Positions 14,051-23,371 of a stretch of DNA of 52,392 bases are shown here, one piece after another. Source of the stretch: Anaeroplasma bactoclasticum (lineage in GTDB: Bacteria > Bacillota_I > Bacilli_A > Acholeplasmatales > Anaeroplasmataceae); NCBI RefSeq assembly GCF_003550015.1, contig NZ_QXEV01000011.1:1-52392 (forward strand), read 5' to 3'. The position numbers and the translations under genes were made by a program. The stretch's first letter is position 1. The number at the start of each line of letters is the position of its first letter. A model generated the notes under the pieces. It ran no database searches. It was not told the origin of the DNA and saw nothing but the letters and a program-made list of their open reading frames with translations.

Positions 14051-14854
14051 ATGAAATTAAAAATGGCAGTAGTAGGTAAGGATGTATCTAAATCCTTAAG
14101 TCCCAAGATGCATACATTTATATTAAATAAATTAAGTATTGAATGCACATATGATAAGGTATCTATTGATATAGATGAATTTGATAAGAAGTTTCCTAAG
14201 GTATTAAAGGAATATGATACATTAAATGTTACTATTCCTTATAAACTATCTTGTATTCCTTATTTAGATAATGTACTTGATGATGCCAGCACATTTGGTG
14301 CTGTAAATACAATTGATGCAAGAATTAAATCTGGCTATAACACAGATGGTATGGGATTTATGTTAATGCTTGAGAATAATAATATTCTAGTAGAAAATAA
14401 AAATATATTAGTCCTAGGTAGTGGTGGAGTTGGAAGAAGCGTTATAAAGAAGCTAATCGATGCGAATGCGAATGTATTTGCATATGATTTAAATAAAGAA
14501 GGCCTACTTAATGTATATAAAGAATTTAATGGCTTTACTCCACTAGATGAAATAGAGAATAAGCCATATGATGTTATTATTAACTGTACTGGTGTTGGTA
14601 TGCATAAAACAGAGGGTAAATCTCCTGTATCTGAGGATTTAATTAAATTATGTAATGCGGCAGTAGATTTAATTTATGAGCCTAAGGTTAGTGAGTTTTT
14701 ACGCTTAGCTTTAGTGAATGGAAAAACGATTTGTAATGGGGAGGCAATGCTATTTTATCAGGCATATTATGCAGATTGCTATTTCTTAGGTTTAAAAAAG
14801 AATGCGAAGCTCGCAAAGGAATTATTTGAAGAATACCAAAAATTAGCTAAATAG
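14051..14854 (+). CDS. aroE: Shikimate dehydrogenase
   Basis: The 267-residue protein has the AroE signatures SKSLSPKMH (shikimate binding), LNVTIPYK with the catalytic Lys, GAVNTI, NTDGMGF and the NADP loop GSGGVGRSV, then NCTGVGM. It reduces 3-dehydroshikimate to shikimate in aromatic amino acid synthesis. It lies 10 bases after the interrupted aminopropyltransferase-like gene with only a weak ribosome-binding site (TAAGGTATAAG), so it is probably read from the same mRNA. Other aro genes are not in the window. Confidence 0.92.
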   Translation: MKLKMAVVGKDVSKSLSPKMHTFILNKLSIECTYDKVSIDIDEFDKKFPKVLKEYDTLNVTIPYKLSCIPYLDNVLDDASTFGAVNTIDARIKSGYNTDGMGFMLMLENNNILVENKNILVLGSGGVGRSVIKKLIDANANVFAYDLNKEGLLNVYKEFNGFTPLDEIENKPYDVIINCTGVGMHKTEGKSPVSEDLIKLCNAAVDLIYEPKVSEFLRLALVNGKTICNGEAMLFYQAYYADCYFLGLKKNAKLAKELFEEYQKLAK

Positions 14855-14882
14855 GATGGATTTTTATCCATCTTTTGTTTTA
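14855..14882 (+). terminator. Intrinsic terminator after aroE
   Basis: GATGGA / TCCATC stem with loop TTTTTA, then TTTTGTTTT. Confidence 0.8.
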
Positions 14883-14911
14883 TAATAAATATATCGATGG
14901 AGTGTGATAGT

Positions 14912-15772
14912 ATGATTCGTGCAATTGCGACTGATTTAGATGGTACTTTATTCTATCCCAAAAGAAAGCTTCGCTTACTTAAAAGTAAGAATCGAAAGTT
15001 TTTAAAAAAGCTAGTAAATAGTGATGTTGAAATTGTATTAGTTACAGGTAGAAATAGAAGTATTGCAGAAAAAATTGAAAAAAGAATCAAATCCAAAAGA
15101 AAGCTTTCTATGGTTGGCTGTAGTGGTGCATTTATTGTTCATGATGGTGAACTTATAAGAGAAAATGCATTAGATAAAAAAGAAATTCCTGATTTATTTA
15201 AGGAATTTGATAAGGATAAAAATATAGTCTCTGTTGTATTAATGGGTAATTTTAAAGGTATGCTAATCGATTTAATCCACTTCCCATCGATTTTTACTCC
15301 ATTCGCTTTATTAGGCTTAAAGATGCAAGGAGCATATTATGAGTTTTCAAGATTTGGTAGAAAAAGAATAAATAGAATGCTAGAGGATCCAAATTCTAAG
15401 GTATATAAGGTAATGCCTTTATTTGGCTTTTCTGAAAACAATAAAAAGGGTATGCAAAAGGCAAAGGAATTTGCAGAAAGAATGCGTAATATCTTAGGTG
15501 ATTATTATGAATTCTTTGAATCTGGTACAGCTGTTGAAATTGTAGCTAAGGGTACCAATAAGGCAGAATCCTTAAGAGAATTATTCCAAAGATCCAATAT
15601 TAGTGATGATGAGGTTATTGTTGTTGGAGATTCTGGAAATGATATTCCTATGCTAGATGCCTTTAAAAATAGCTTTGCTATGAAAAGTGCTCCAAGCTAT
15701 GTAAGAGAGCATGCCTCTGGAGAAATCAATTATGTTTATGAATTAGAAGACTATCTGAAGACCACAAAATAA
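14912..15772 (+). CDS. HAD-superfamily (Cof-type) phosphatase
   Basis: Start ATG 14912, after GGAGTGTGATAGT; the in-frame start at 14897 would lie over the ribosome-binding site. The 286-residue protein has motif I DLDGT, motif II VTGRN, a C2-type cap in between, the K of KGTNKAESLREL and motif III/IV VVGDSGNDIPML. Cof/YidA-like enzymes dephosphorylate sugar phosphates, FMN, PLP or similar small molecules. The substrate cannot be predicted. Its stop codon lies within the terminator hairpin at 15760. Confidence 0.88.
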   Translation: MIRAIATDLDGTLFYPKRKLRLLKSKNRKFLKKLVNSDVEIVLVTGRNRSIAEKIEKRIKSKRKLSMVGCSGAFIVHDGELIRENALDKKEIPDLFKEFDKDKNIVSVVLMGNFKGMLIDLIHFPSIFTPFALLGLKMQGAYYEFSRFGRKRINRMLEDPNSKVYKVMPLFGFSENNKKGMQKAKEFAERMRNILGDYYEFFESGTAVEIVAKGTNKAESLRELFQRSNISDDEVIVVGDSGNDIPMLDAFKNSFAMKSAPSYVREHASGEINYVYELEDYLKTTK

Positions 15773-15786
15773 TTGTGGTCTTTTTT
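15760..15786 (+). terminator. Intrinsic terminator overlapping the HAD gene stop
   Basis: GACCACA / TGTGGTC, then TTTTTT. The stop codon is in the loop. The next gene's ribosome-binding site lies 5 bases downstream, so some read-through is likely. Confidence 0.75.
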
Positions 15787-15802
15787 CAAAAAGGAGGGCC
15801 TT

Positions 15803-17272
15803 ATGAAAAGTGTTGCAATTATAGGTGCAGGAATTTCTGGACTAGCTAGTGGTATATATCTTTTAAAAAATGGTTTTGATGTAACTATTTATGAAAAGAA
15901 TTCCTATGCTGGTGGATTTTTAACTATATGGAAAAGAAAAAATTCTATCATCGATGGCTGCATGCACTGGATGCAAGGGTCTAAGGATGGTACAAGATTA
16001 AATAAGATTTGGAAGGAATTAGGTGCAATAGATTCTAAAACAGAAATGATTCATCCAAATTCCTTTTGTACTGTTGAATACCAAGGGAATGTTTTCCATT
16101 GGTATATGGATATAGATAGCCTAGAAAAAGAATTTTATAAATATTCGAAAGATGATGATTTAGAATGCAAAATATTTATAGATGCAGTAAGACAAATGGG
16201 TATTATGGAAATACCATCGGATATTCCATATGAGCTAATAGATCCAAAAGAATTAAAAATGGATATGAATATTATGCGTAAGATGAGATATTATCTTTCC
16301 TTATCTATTGGCGAGGTTGCAGATAGATTTCATAGTGAAGTCATTAAATATGCTTTAAAGAATTGTTTAGTGAATGAGCACTTTAGTGCATTTTATTTCA
16401 TTCAAACAATTTCTAATTTCACTAATGGAAATTCTTCAATCCCTAAGGGATGCAGTAAGAGGATGAGAGATGGAATATTAAATAAATATTTATCCTTAGG
16501 TGGTAAAATTTATTATAATAGTCCAGTGGATGAAATCCTAATTGAGGATACTAAAGCAATAGGAATTATGCTTGAAGATGGGAAGAAGTATTATGCAGAT
16601 TATATTATTCCTGCATGTGATATTCATTATTTAGATAATCATATTTTAAAAGGTAAATATAATTTAACTCCTTTTAAGGAATATGATAATAATAAAGAGA
16701 AATATCCAACCTATAGCTATGTAATCGCATCCTATAGAACTAAGATGAATTTTAGCAATATGGATATTGCAGTAATAAAGAAAATAGAAGAATATAATTT
16801 TAAAGGTATTAAAGGAGACGCCTTGTCCATAAGACAATATGGCTATGATGAGGAATTAATTACTAATGGATATTCTACCGTCCAGGTTTATCTTACAACC
16901 TATGAGGATGATTATGAAATAATCAAAGCTATGTCTAAAGAAGAATATCAAAGCTTTAAACAAATGGTAGGAGAATTCTTTAAAAATAAGCTTATGGAAT
17001 ATTATCAAACAAATGATTTTGAGCTTATAGATGTATTAACTCCACTTACCTATGAAAGATATAATAATTCATATAAAGGCTCATTTATGACCTATGCTTT
17101 AACTCCTAAGGTACCCCAGGTATCAAGAAGTGCATTTATCGATGGATTAGATAATGTAATTATAGCTAATCAGTGGCTAATGCTTCCTGGTGGTACTGGA
17201 GTTGCGGCAGTATCTGGTAAGTTTTCTGCTTCCTTAATTTTATTTAAGGAAGGATTGAATTATAAGCTATGA
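15803..17272 (+). CDS. CrtI-like FAD-dependent oxidoreductase
   Basis: ATG 15803 is preceded by AAGGAGGG. The 489-residue protein opens with the Rossmann FAD loop IIGAGISGLASGIYLL (GxGxxG) and YEKNSYAGGF. It has a central DGCMHWMQG stretch and a C-terminal NVIIANQWLMLPGGTGVAAVSGK. This is the plan of phytoene desaturase and carotenoid isomerase-type flavoproteins. No other carotenoid gene is nearby, and many Firmicutes have such enzymes of unknown substrate, so I do not call it a carotenoid enzyme. It may be weakly coupled to the HAD gene by terminator read-through. Confidence 0.82.
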   Translation: MKSVAIIGAGISGLASGIYLLKNGFDVTIYEKNSYAGGFLTIWKRKNSIIDGCMHWMQGSKDGTRLNKIWKELGAIDSKTEMIHPNSFCTVEYQGNVFHWYMDIDSLEKEFYKYSKDDDLECKIFIDAVRQMGIMEIPSDIPYELIDPKELKMDMNIMRKMRYYLSLSIGEVADRFHSEVIKYALKNCLVNEHFSAFYFIQTISNFTNGNSSIPKGCSKRMRDGILNKYLSLGGKIYYNSPVDEILIEDTKAIGIMLEDGKKYYADYIIPACDIHYLDNHILKGKYNLTPFKEYDNNKEKYPTYSYVIASYRTKMNFSNMDIAVIKKIEEYNFKGIKGDALSIRQYGYDEELITNGYSTVQVYLTTYEDDYEIIKAMSKEEYQSFKQMVGEFFKNKLMEYYQTNDFELIDVLTPLTYERYNNSYKGSFMTYALTPKVPQVSRSAFIDGLDNVIIANQWLMLPGGTGVAAVSGKFSASLILFKEGLNYKL

Positions 17273-17277
17273 TTTTA

Positions 17278-17305
17278 TTGCGAAATTAAGAAAAACTGAT
17301 ATAAT
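17278..17305 (+). promoter_or_regulatory. Promoter of the 17342 gene
   Basis: TTGCGA (17278-17283), 16-base spacer, TATAAT (17300-17305) with a TGA extension. Confidence 0.6.
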
Positions 17306-17341
17306 AAATTTATGATGTTTTAGAAAAAGAGGTTTTATATT

Positions 17342-18091
17342 ATGGCAACAGTTGAAATTAATATTCCTATATTTGAAAGGAATTTAAAATTATTTAATAA
17401 AAAGGGTTTAAGAAGAAGCTATGCTTCTGTATTAAACCGTTATAGTGAATATTTACAAATTCCACCTTTAGCCGCTACAACAAATTATGTTTTAGAGGTT
17501 ACATTGGATAAGGATTATGTAAAAGAATTCCAAGAATTATTAACGAAAAAGGGCTTCACAATTTTGGGCTCTGAAAACACTTATCATATCGATAACTTTT
17601 TAGTTGATTATGAAAAGTATAAAGAATATTTTAAGGATACACCAGTAGACGTTGAAGCTGTTAAAAAGGAAAGAGATACCTTAAAAGAGGAAACTAAAGA
17701 ATTTAAAGAAATTGAAAATGATGATGTTAAATTCTTTTTCCTACCATATAATGAAGGAGTTTCTACATTATATGAATTCATTAAAACAAACAGGGATGAT
17801 ATTTTAGCCTATGCTAAGGAAAAGGATATTACAATTATGATGAAGCTTGTTCCTTTCAATAAGCAGGTTGAAGGATTCTTTGGATTTAATTTCTTTGATG
17901 CAGATCAAAAGGAAGAGGTTGTTGTTGATTATGCTGCAAGAATTGTTGTAGCAGTAGACTTCAATAAGTTTATTACAGCATTCCAAGGAGCAGTACTTTT
18001 AAGTGGTATTGGTGAGACTAAGGAAGAATTAGCTGATTCTGATTTAAATGTACATTTAGTTGCTGAAAATATTAAATATAAAGAGGCATAA
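17342..18091 (+). CDS. Conserved-looking hypothetical cytoplasmic protein
   Basis: The 249-residue soluble protein starts at ATG 17342 after AGAGG. It is rich in Lys, Glu and aromatic residues, without signal peptide or membrane helices. A charged stretch at about residues 108-128 (VKKERDTLKEETKEFKEI) probably forms a coiled coil separating an N-terminal domain (TNYVLEVTLDKDYVKEFQEL) from a C-terminal one (ITIMMKLVPFNK, DYAARIVVAVDFNKF). I recognise no family. It is monocistronic, with its own promoter and terminator. Confidence 0.6.
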   Translation: MATVEINIPIFERNLKLFNKKGLRRSYASVLNRYSEYLQIPPLAATTNYVLEVTLDKDYVKEFQELLTKKGFTILGSENTYHIDNFLVDYEKYKEYFKDTPVDVEAVKKERDTLKEETKEFKEIENDDVKFFFLPYNEGVSTLYEFIKTNRDDILAYAKEKDITIMMKLVPFNKQVEGFFGFNFFDADQKEEVVVDYAARIVVAVDFNKFITAFQGAVLLSGIGETKEELADSDLNVHLVAENIKYKEA

Positions 18092-18092
18092 G

Positions 18093-18135
18093 AAAAAAAG
18101 AGATTTCATCGTCGAAATCTCTCTTTCTTTTTGTC
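18093..18135. terminator. Bidirectional terminator
   Basis: AGAGATTTC / GAAATCTCT (18099-18107, 18114-18122) with A-rich and T-rich flanks serving the two converging genes. Confidence 0.85.
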
Positions 18136-18136
18136 T

Positions 18137-18883
18137 TTAAATTGCTGGAGAAGTTTTACCTGTAACATAGTAATCATCATAGCTGAAATGGATTACATAG
18201 AAGTTTAAAACCTCATTACCCTTTTCTTCAGTTAGGAATACTAATAATACATAAGCCTCTGGTGCATTTACAGTAACAGGAATTAAGCTTCCTTCTGCCT
18301 TCATTGGGAATTCTTCACCATCTTTAAATGAAACAGTAATTGTTTTTTTGGTAGTATTTTCAAATGTGCTTTCTATACTAGATTTTGTAATATAGGAATA
18401 GCTTGAAGAATAATTACAAACTCCAACCTTATCTGCAGCTACACAAATAGAAGCATAAGCTCTATATGTAGAATCAGCAGTTTTAGTAAAAGTATTATTT
18501 GAATAACGAATTGGAATTAATTCTGGTGAGTTTTCATTTTTAACAACATATAAGTCAAAGGTTGCCTTTTTGGCATCATGTGTATCAATGGATACTGCTT
18601 CAAGCTTAACATCAAATAATTGGAAATCCTTATATTCAACAAAAACAGGATCTATAATTAATTCCTGATGATCTTCATCTTGGTATGGATAAACCTTGTT
18701 CCCTGTATTTACCTTTATAAATTGTACTGTAAGAACTATAGCTCCAATAATTAGTAGTAATCCTATGATACCACCAATCATAATTAAATAGGTTCCTAAG
18801 TTTCTGCCTAAATGAAATTTATTAGGGTCTTTTGGTTCCTTTTTTTTCTTGTTATCGTTTATTCTTTTTGCTTTGTACGACAT
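18137..18883 (-). CDS. Single-pass membrane protein with large extracytoplasmic domain, unknown function
   Basis: The start is the ATG at 18883 behind GAGGTGA (6-base gap), which drops a spurious 24-residue upstream extension. The 248-residue product has a strongly basic cytoplasmic head (YKAKRINDNKKKKEPKDP), one transmembrane helix at about 31-56 (LGTYLIMIGGIIGLLLIIGAIVL is its core, in two parts here) and a beta-rich outer domain of about 190 residues. No known fold is recognised. An extended -10 (TGATATAAT, 18914-18906) lies upstream. It diverges from rny. Confidence 0.65.
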   Translation of the reverse strand: MSYKAKRINDNKKKKEPKDPNKFHLGRNLGTYLIMIGGIIGLLLIIGAIVLTVQFIKVNTGNKVYPYQDEDHQELIIDPVFVEYKDFQLFDVKLEAVSIDTHDAKKATFDLYVVKNENSPELIPIRYSNNTFTKTADSTYRAYASICVAADKVGVCNYSSSYSYITKSSIESTFENTTKKTITVSFKDGEEFPMKAEGSLIPVTVNAPEAYVLLVFLTEEKGNEVLNFYVIHFSYDDYYVTGKTSPAI

Positions 18884-18994
18884 AAAATTCACCTCGTATA
18901 AAACTATTATATCAAAAAGATTATAAAATAAAATGATTAAATTAAATTTGTCCATTTACTTAAGAAAATACTTTCATATTTGTCCATATCTTCA

Positions 18995-19023
18995 TTGACT
19001 AACGTTTTCAAAAAAAGTATAAT
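18995..19023 (+). promoter_or_regulatory. Near-consensus promoter of rny
   Basis: TTGACT (18995-19000), 17-base spacer, TATAAT (19018-19023). A small hairpin (GAGTTT / AAACTC, about 19032-19046) forms in the 5' leader. Confidence 0.8.
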
Positions 19024-19074
19024 AAGACTAGAGTTTGCGAAAACTCGAGGAATATAATAGGGAGGCCAAATAAA

Positions 19075-20643
19075 ATGGATTGGTTACACATTTTATTGTC
19101 TGTCCTTATTGTTTTGGGGTCAGCTGCTGGAGTTTTTGTAGGATATTTCGTTCGTATAAAAAAGAATGATAAGACTATTGCTTCAGCAAAGCAAGAAGCT
19201 GAAAGAATTTTAGCTGATGCAGATGCAGAGGCTGAAAAAGCAAAGAAAGAACGTATTCTTGAAGGAAAGGCTGAGATTCAGGCATTAAAGGCTGAAGCTG
19301 AGCAGGATATTAAAGAAAGAAAATCCACTGTTGTTGAATTAGAGAATAAACTAAATCAGCGTGAGGATACTCTTGATCGTCGTGCTACAAACCTAGACCG
19401 CCGTGAAGAGATGTTAAATTCCAAAGAGAATAAGATTGATGAAAAGAAAGCAGAATTAGAACAACAAAATAATAAGGTAGAAGCAATACTAAAGGCTCAG
19501 GAACAAAAGCTTGTAGAAATTGCTGGACTTACTAGAGAAGAAGCACGTAAGGTTGTAATGGATACTGTTCGTGAATCCATGAAGGTTGAAGTTGCAACAT
19601 ATATCAAAGAGGAAGAAGAGCGTGCTAGACTTGAAGTAAAGTCAAAGTCTAAGAATATCTTAGCACTTGCAATTCAAAAGTATGCTGGAGAGACTGCTGG
19701 AGAGGCTACAGTAACTACTGTTTCACTTCCTTCTGAGGAACTAAAGGGTAGAATTATTGGTCGTGAAGGTAGAAATATCCGTGCAATTGAGTCTCTAACT
19801 GGTGTTGATTTAATTATTGATGATACACCTGAAGCCGTAGTACTGTCTGGATTTGACCCTGTCCGCCGTGAAATCGCAAAGCGATCCTTAGAAATTTTAG
19901 TATCTGATGGTAGAATCCATCCAGCAAGAATTGAAGAGGTCGTAGATAGATGCCGCGGTGAAGTTGAAATGGTTATCAGAGAAATGGGTGAGGATGCCGT
20001 ATTTAAAACAGGTATCGGTAAGATTCATCCAGATTTGGTAAGATTGATTGGTCGTTTGAACTTCCGTACAAGTTATGGCCAAAACGTCCTAAAGCATTCT
20101 ATTGAAACAGCAATGCTAGCAGGAAAGCTTGCATCGGAAATTGGAGAAAATGAAATATTGGCAAGACGTGCAGGATTATTACACGATATTGGTAAGGCTG
20201 TCGATCATGAGATTGAAGGAAGCCATGTTGAAATCGGTGTAGAGCTTGCTACAAAGTATCATGAGCCTAAAGAGGTTATTGATGCAATCGCATCCCATCA
20301 TGAGGATGTTGCTCCAAAATCTATTATTGCAGTTTTGGTTGCTGCTGCAGATGCATTATCTTCAGCTAGACCAGGTGCTCGTAGTGATTCTTTAGAAAAT
20401 TACACAAAGAGACTTGAGAATCTTGAAGCTATTTCAAATAGTATTAAGGGTGTTAAAACATCCTTTGCTATTCAGGCAGGTAGAGAGGTTAGAGTTATCG
20501 TTAACCCTGAAGAGGTTGATGATTTATCTACAATTACTATTGCCCGTCAAATCAAGGAGGAAATTGAGAATAAATTATCCTACCCTGGTACGATTAAGGT
20601 AACAGTAATCCGTGAAATCCGTTCAGTGGATGTTGCTAAGTAA
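19075..20643 (+). CDS. rny: Ribonuclease Y
   Basis: The 522-residue protein has the RNase Y order. One N-terminal membrane helix (about 4-25) is followed by a long coiled coil (about 35-180, rich in Glu/Lys/Ala). Next comes a KH RNA-binding domain ([17 protein letters not shown], about 223-239) and an HD nuclease domain (HSIETAMLA, then [21 protein letters not shown] with the catalytic HD). It starts mRNA decay by endonucleolytic cleavage at the membrane. GGGAGG lies 9 bases before ATG 19075. Its partner genes ymdB and the ricA-like gene follow, as in B. subtilis. Confidence 0.96.
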   Translation: MDWLHILLSVLIVLGSAAGVFVGYFVRIKKNDKTIASAKQEAERILADADAEAEKAKKERILEGKAEIQALKAEAEQDIKERKSTVVELENKLNQREDTLDRRATNLDRREEMLNSKENKIDEKKAELEQQNNKVEAILKAQEQKLVEIAGLTREEARKVVMDTVRESMKVEVATYIKEEEERARLEVKSKSKNILALAIQKYAGETAGEATVTTVSLPSEELKGRIIGREGRNIRAIESLTGVDLIIDDTPEAVVLSGFDPVRREIAKRSLEILVSDGRIHPARIEEVVDRCRGEVEMVIREMGEDAVFKTGIGKIHPDLVRLIGRLNFRTSYGQNVLKHSIETAMLAGKLASEIGENEILARRAGLLHDIGKAVDHEIEGSHVEIGVELATKYHEPKEVIDAIASHHEDVAPKSIIAVLVAAADALSSARPGARSDSLENYTKRLENLEAISNSIKGVKTSFAIQAGREVRVIVNPEEVDDLSTITIARQIKEEIENKLSYPGTIKVTVIREIRSVDVAK

Positions 20644-20644
20644 G

Positions 20645-20675
20645 AAAAAAGGGTGAGTAATGTCACCCTTTTTTT
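20645..20675 (+). terminator. Terminator between rny and ymdB
   Basis: GGGTGA / TCACCC with loop GTAATG, A-tract before and seven T after. ymdB's ribosome-binding site follows closely, so this probably sets the rny:ymdB ratio rather than ending the operon outright. Confidence 0.8.
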
Positions 20676-20695
20676 GAAAATTTAAGGAGGTAATT

Positions 20696-21457
20696 ATGAG
20701 AATATTATATTTAGGAGATATTGTTGGTGAAAGAACAATTGATGTCTTAAAGAATAATTTAGAAGCATTAAAGCAGGAATATAAAATTAATTTAGTTTTA
20801 GTGAATGCAGAAAATGTAAGTGGTGGAAAGGGTATGACAGAAAAGCATTACAAGCAATTAAAGGCTTTGGGTATTGCTGGTATGTCTATGGGAAACCATA
20901 CGTTTTCTAAATCTGAAATTAAAAATTATATCGATGATGCAACTATTGTACGCCCTGCAAACTTAAATACCTCTTATGGTAAAGATATATTATATATTAA
21001 ATATAATGATAAGATTATCGCAATCATAAATTTATTAGGAAGAGTATATACATATACACCACTAGATGATCCATTTAAAACAATGGATAATCTATTAGAA
21101 AAAATAGAAGCGGATTATATTATTGTTGATTTCCATGGGGATGCAACAAGTGAAAAGAAAGCCTTCTTTTATGATTTTTCAGGCAAGGTAGATGCTATTT
21201 TAGGTTCTCATACCCATACCCAAACTGCAGATGAGCAGGTATATAATAATACATGCTTCATTACAGATATGGGAATGTGTGGTGCCTATGAATCTATTTT
21301 AGGTGATGATAAGGATATGGTTATTCAAAGATTTAGAACAGGAATGTTTGAGCCATTAAAATGTGCACCTGGTAATGAATTTATGTTAAATGGTGTAATC
21401 TTAGATTTTGGTATTAAGAATACCATTACTAGAATTAATAAAAAATATACACTTTAA
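20696..21457 (+). CDS. ymdB: YmdB-type metallophosphoesterase (2',3'-cyclic nucleotide phosphodiesterase)
   Basis: The 253-residue protein carries the family's metal ligands: LGDIVGERT (D), NAENVSGGKGMTE (N/E), GNHTFSK (NH), DFHGDATSEK, then GSHTHTQTAD. In B. subtilis YmdB hydrolyses 2',3'-cAMP and affects biofilm and sporulation decisions; rny lies immediately upstream there too. AAGGAGG precedes the ATG. Assignment to the family is firm; its role in this organism is inferred. Confidence 0.92.
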   Translation: MRILYLGDIVGERTIDVLKNNLEALKQEYKINLVLVNAENVSGGKGMTEKHYKQLKALGIAGMSMGNHTFSKSEIKNYIDDATIVRPANLNTSYGKDILYIKYNDKIIAIINLLGRVYTYTPLDDPFKTMDNLLEKIEADYIIVDFHGDATSEKKAFFYDFSGKVDAILGSHTHTQTADEQVYNNTCFITDMGMCGAYESILGDDKDMVIQRFRTGMFEPLKCAPGNEFMLNGVILDFGIKNTITRINKKYTL

Positions 21458-21462
21458 TAATG

Positions 21463-21500
21463 GAAGAGGAATTTTATCTTGAAATTCCTTTTCTTTTTAT
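21463..21500 (+). terminator. Intrinsic terminator after ymdB
   Basis: GAGGAATTT / AAATTCCTT stem followed by TTCTTTTT. Confidence 0.75.
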
Positions 21501-21528
21501 TGTATAATCGACTAGCGTGGTGATAATA

Positions 21529-22956
21529 ATGAAAAATGTAAAGGCAATGCCATCTTTAAAAGAGGCAAAACTTAGACGTAACTTGGATATAGAAACTATC
21601 CATTACAAAATGAATAATAAATATCAGAATTTAGGAAAAGGTAAATTATACTATATCTACACCTATGGCTGTCAGGGAAATGAGGCAGATAGTGAGGTTA
21701 TGGCAGGTATATTAGAAGAAATTGGCTATAAGCTTGCAGATAATCCACTAGATGCAGATTTAGTATTATTAAATACATGTGCCATAAGAGAAAATGCAGA
21801 ACAAAGAATCTGGGGTGTTTTAGGCCAGCTTAAGGGGAGAAAAAGAGATAATCCAGATCTACTTGTAGGTATTTGTGGCTGTATGCCACAGGAAGAATCT
21901 GCAACAGAGAAGATTATTAATTCTTATGATGTAGATATTATCTTTGGTACACATAATAGAGACCATTTACCAGATTTAATCTATGAAGCATATATGACAA
22001 AAGCCAAGGTAGTAGAGGTGTTATCCAACGAGGGTAATATTTTAGAGGATGCTCCAAAGCATAGAGCATCTACACATAAGGCTTGGGTAAATATTATGTA
22101 TGGCTGTGATGAGTTCTGTACTTATTGTATTGTTCCATATACTAGAGGTAGAGAAAGAAGCCGTAGTAAGGATGCTATTATTGAAGAGGTTAAGGATTTA
22201 GTAGCTCATGGCTATAAGGAAGTTACTCTACTAGGCCAAAATGTTAATGCCTATGGTAAGGATTTAGGTCTTGATTACACATTTGGTGATCTATTATATG
22301 ATTTAGATAAGACTGGAATTGAAAGAATTCGTTATACTACCAGCCACCCAAGAGACTTAGATTTAAAAACTATGGAGGCTATGAGAGATTGTAAGAGTGT
22401 AATGCCACACTTGCATCTTCCTGTACAAAGTGGAGATAATGATATCTTAAAAATCATGAATAGAAAATATACTCATGAAGTATATATGGAAAAGATTAAT
22501 AAGCTAAGAGAGCTTGTTCCTGATATTTCTATTACTACAGATATTATTGTTGGCTTCCCTAATGAAACAGAAGAACAATTCTTACACACATTAGATTTAT
22601 GCCATGAGGCAGGCTTTGAGGGAGCATTTACTTTTATTTATTCTAAAAGAGAAGGTACTCCTGCAGCTCGTATGATAGATAATACCCCTGAAGAAGAAAA
22701 GAAGGAAAGATTAAACCGTCTTATTGAGGTAACAAATGAAGGCTACCTAAAGGGTCATGAAAGATTTTTAGGTAGAGTTGTTAAGGTATTAGTCGATGGC
22801 GAATCTAAAAATGGTGAAGGCATGATGTGTGGATATTCTGAACACAACAAGCTTACTCATTTTAAGAGTACAGATACATCTTTAGTTGGTAAGATTGTTA
22901 ATGTAAAAGTAACTGAGGCTAAAACTTGGTTCATGATTGGTGAGCTTTGTGAGTAA
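21529..22956 (+). CDS. miaB: tRNA-2-methylthio-N6-dimethylallyladenosine synthase MiaB
   Basis: Start set at ATG 21529; the GTG codons 9-12 bases upstream form part of the ribosome-binding region GGTGATAAT. The 475-residue protein shows the methylthiotransferase domains in order. The N-terminal cluster domain has YTYGCQGNEADSE, NTCAIRENAEQ and GICGCMPQE. The radical-SAM triad is CDEFCTYCIVPYTRGRERSR. The TRAM domain begins near FLGRVVKVLVDGE. It adds a methylthio group to i6A37 of tRNAs that read UNN codons. TATAAT at 21502-21507 may be its promoter. The ricA-like gene overlaps its end. Confidence 0.95.
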   Translation: MKNVKAMPSLKEAKLRRNLDIETIHYKMNNKYQNLGKGKLYYIYTYGCQGNEADSEVMAGILEEIGYKLADNPLDADLVLLNTCAIRENAEQRIWGVLGQLKGRKRDNPDLLVGICGCMPQEESATEKIINSYDVDIIFGTHNRDHLPDLIYEAYMTKAKVVEVLSNEGNILEDAPKHRASTHKAWVNIMYGCDEFCTYCIVPYTRGRERSRSKDAIIEEVKDLVAHGYKEVTLLGQNVNAYGKDLGLDYTFGDLLYDLDKTGIERIRYTTSHPRDLDLKTMEAMRDCKSVMPHLHLPVQSGDNDILKIMNRKYTHEVYMEKINKLRELVPDISITTDIIVGFPNETEEQFLHTLDLCHEAGFEGAFTFIYSKREGTPAARMIDNTPEEEKKERLNRLIEVTNEGYLKGHERFLGRVVKVLVDGESKNGEGMMCGYSEHNKLTHFKSTDTSLVGKIVNVKVTEAKTWFMIGELCE

Positions 22957-23245
22957 TATTTCTCCTTTAAAGGAATACTTTTCAAACCTCCCTGAGGTTA
23001 AAAGAATAAAAGAATTAGAAAAATATATTGATACGAATGAAGAAATAAAAAAATCCTTTAATGAGATTAAAAGGATTCAAAAGAATTTAGTTTCATCTAA
23101 AGAATTTCATCAGGATAATCAGTATCAAATGTATTTAGAAGAATATAAGAATGCTAAGATGCATCTACTTGATCTTCCATTTGTAGAAGAATACCTAGAA
23201 TTAATTGAAATTGTAGGTACAAAGCTTAAGGATGCATCAAGCTGA
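22949..23245 (+). CDS. YlbF/YmcA (RicA-like) family protein
   Basis: I choose GTG 22949, which overlaps the miaB stop by 8 bases, with GGTGAG just upstream; TTG 22937 and GTG 22940 are in-frame alternatives. The 98-residue product is almost all helix (EVKRIKELEKYIDTNEEIKKSFNEIK..., cut here), as in the YlbF/YmcA family. Position right after miaB matches B. subtilis ymcA (ricA). RicA works with RicF and RicT in a complex that steers RNase Y. It is shorter than B. subtilis RicA and has no cysteine, so the Fe-S binding tail known there seems absent. Confidence 0.75.
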   Translation: MSNISPLKEYFSNLPEVKRIKELEKYIDTNEEIKKSFNEIKRIQKNLVSSKEFHQDNQYQMYLEEYKNAKMHLLDLPFVEEYLELIEIVGTKLKDASS

Positions 23246-23272
23246 ATTGAAGAAGAACTTCAAAAAACAATT

Positions 23273-23300
23273 AATGGATGAGCAACTCATCCATTTTTTT
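23273..23300 (+). terminator. Intrinsic terminator
   Basis: AATGGATGAG / CTCATCCATT with a three-base loop, then TTTTTTT. Confidence 0.88.
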
Positions 23301-23371
23301 AAAATTATAGAAAACATTTATAAAAATTTCTATTTTTAATCGTTTATATAGTGTAAGGAGAGTAAATGATT

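Noticed and set aside
15803-17272. Carotenoid pathway enzyme
   Set aside because: The fold fits CrtI-like flavoproteins, but no phytoene synthase or other pathway gene is nearby.
20414-20602. Plus-strand alternate frame in rny, and others in oppA and oppD
   Set aside because: Low-complexity out-of-frame products without initiation sites; the main frames carry the family motifs.
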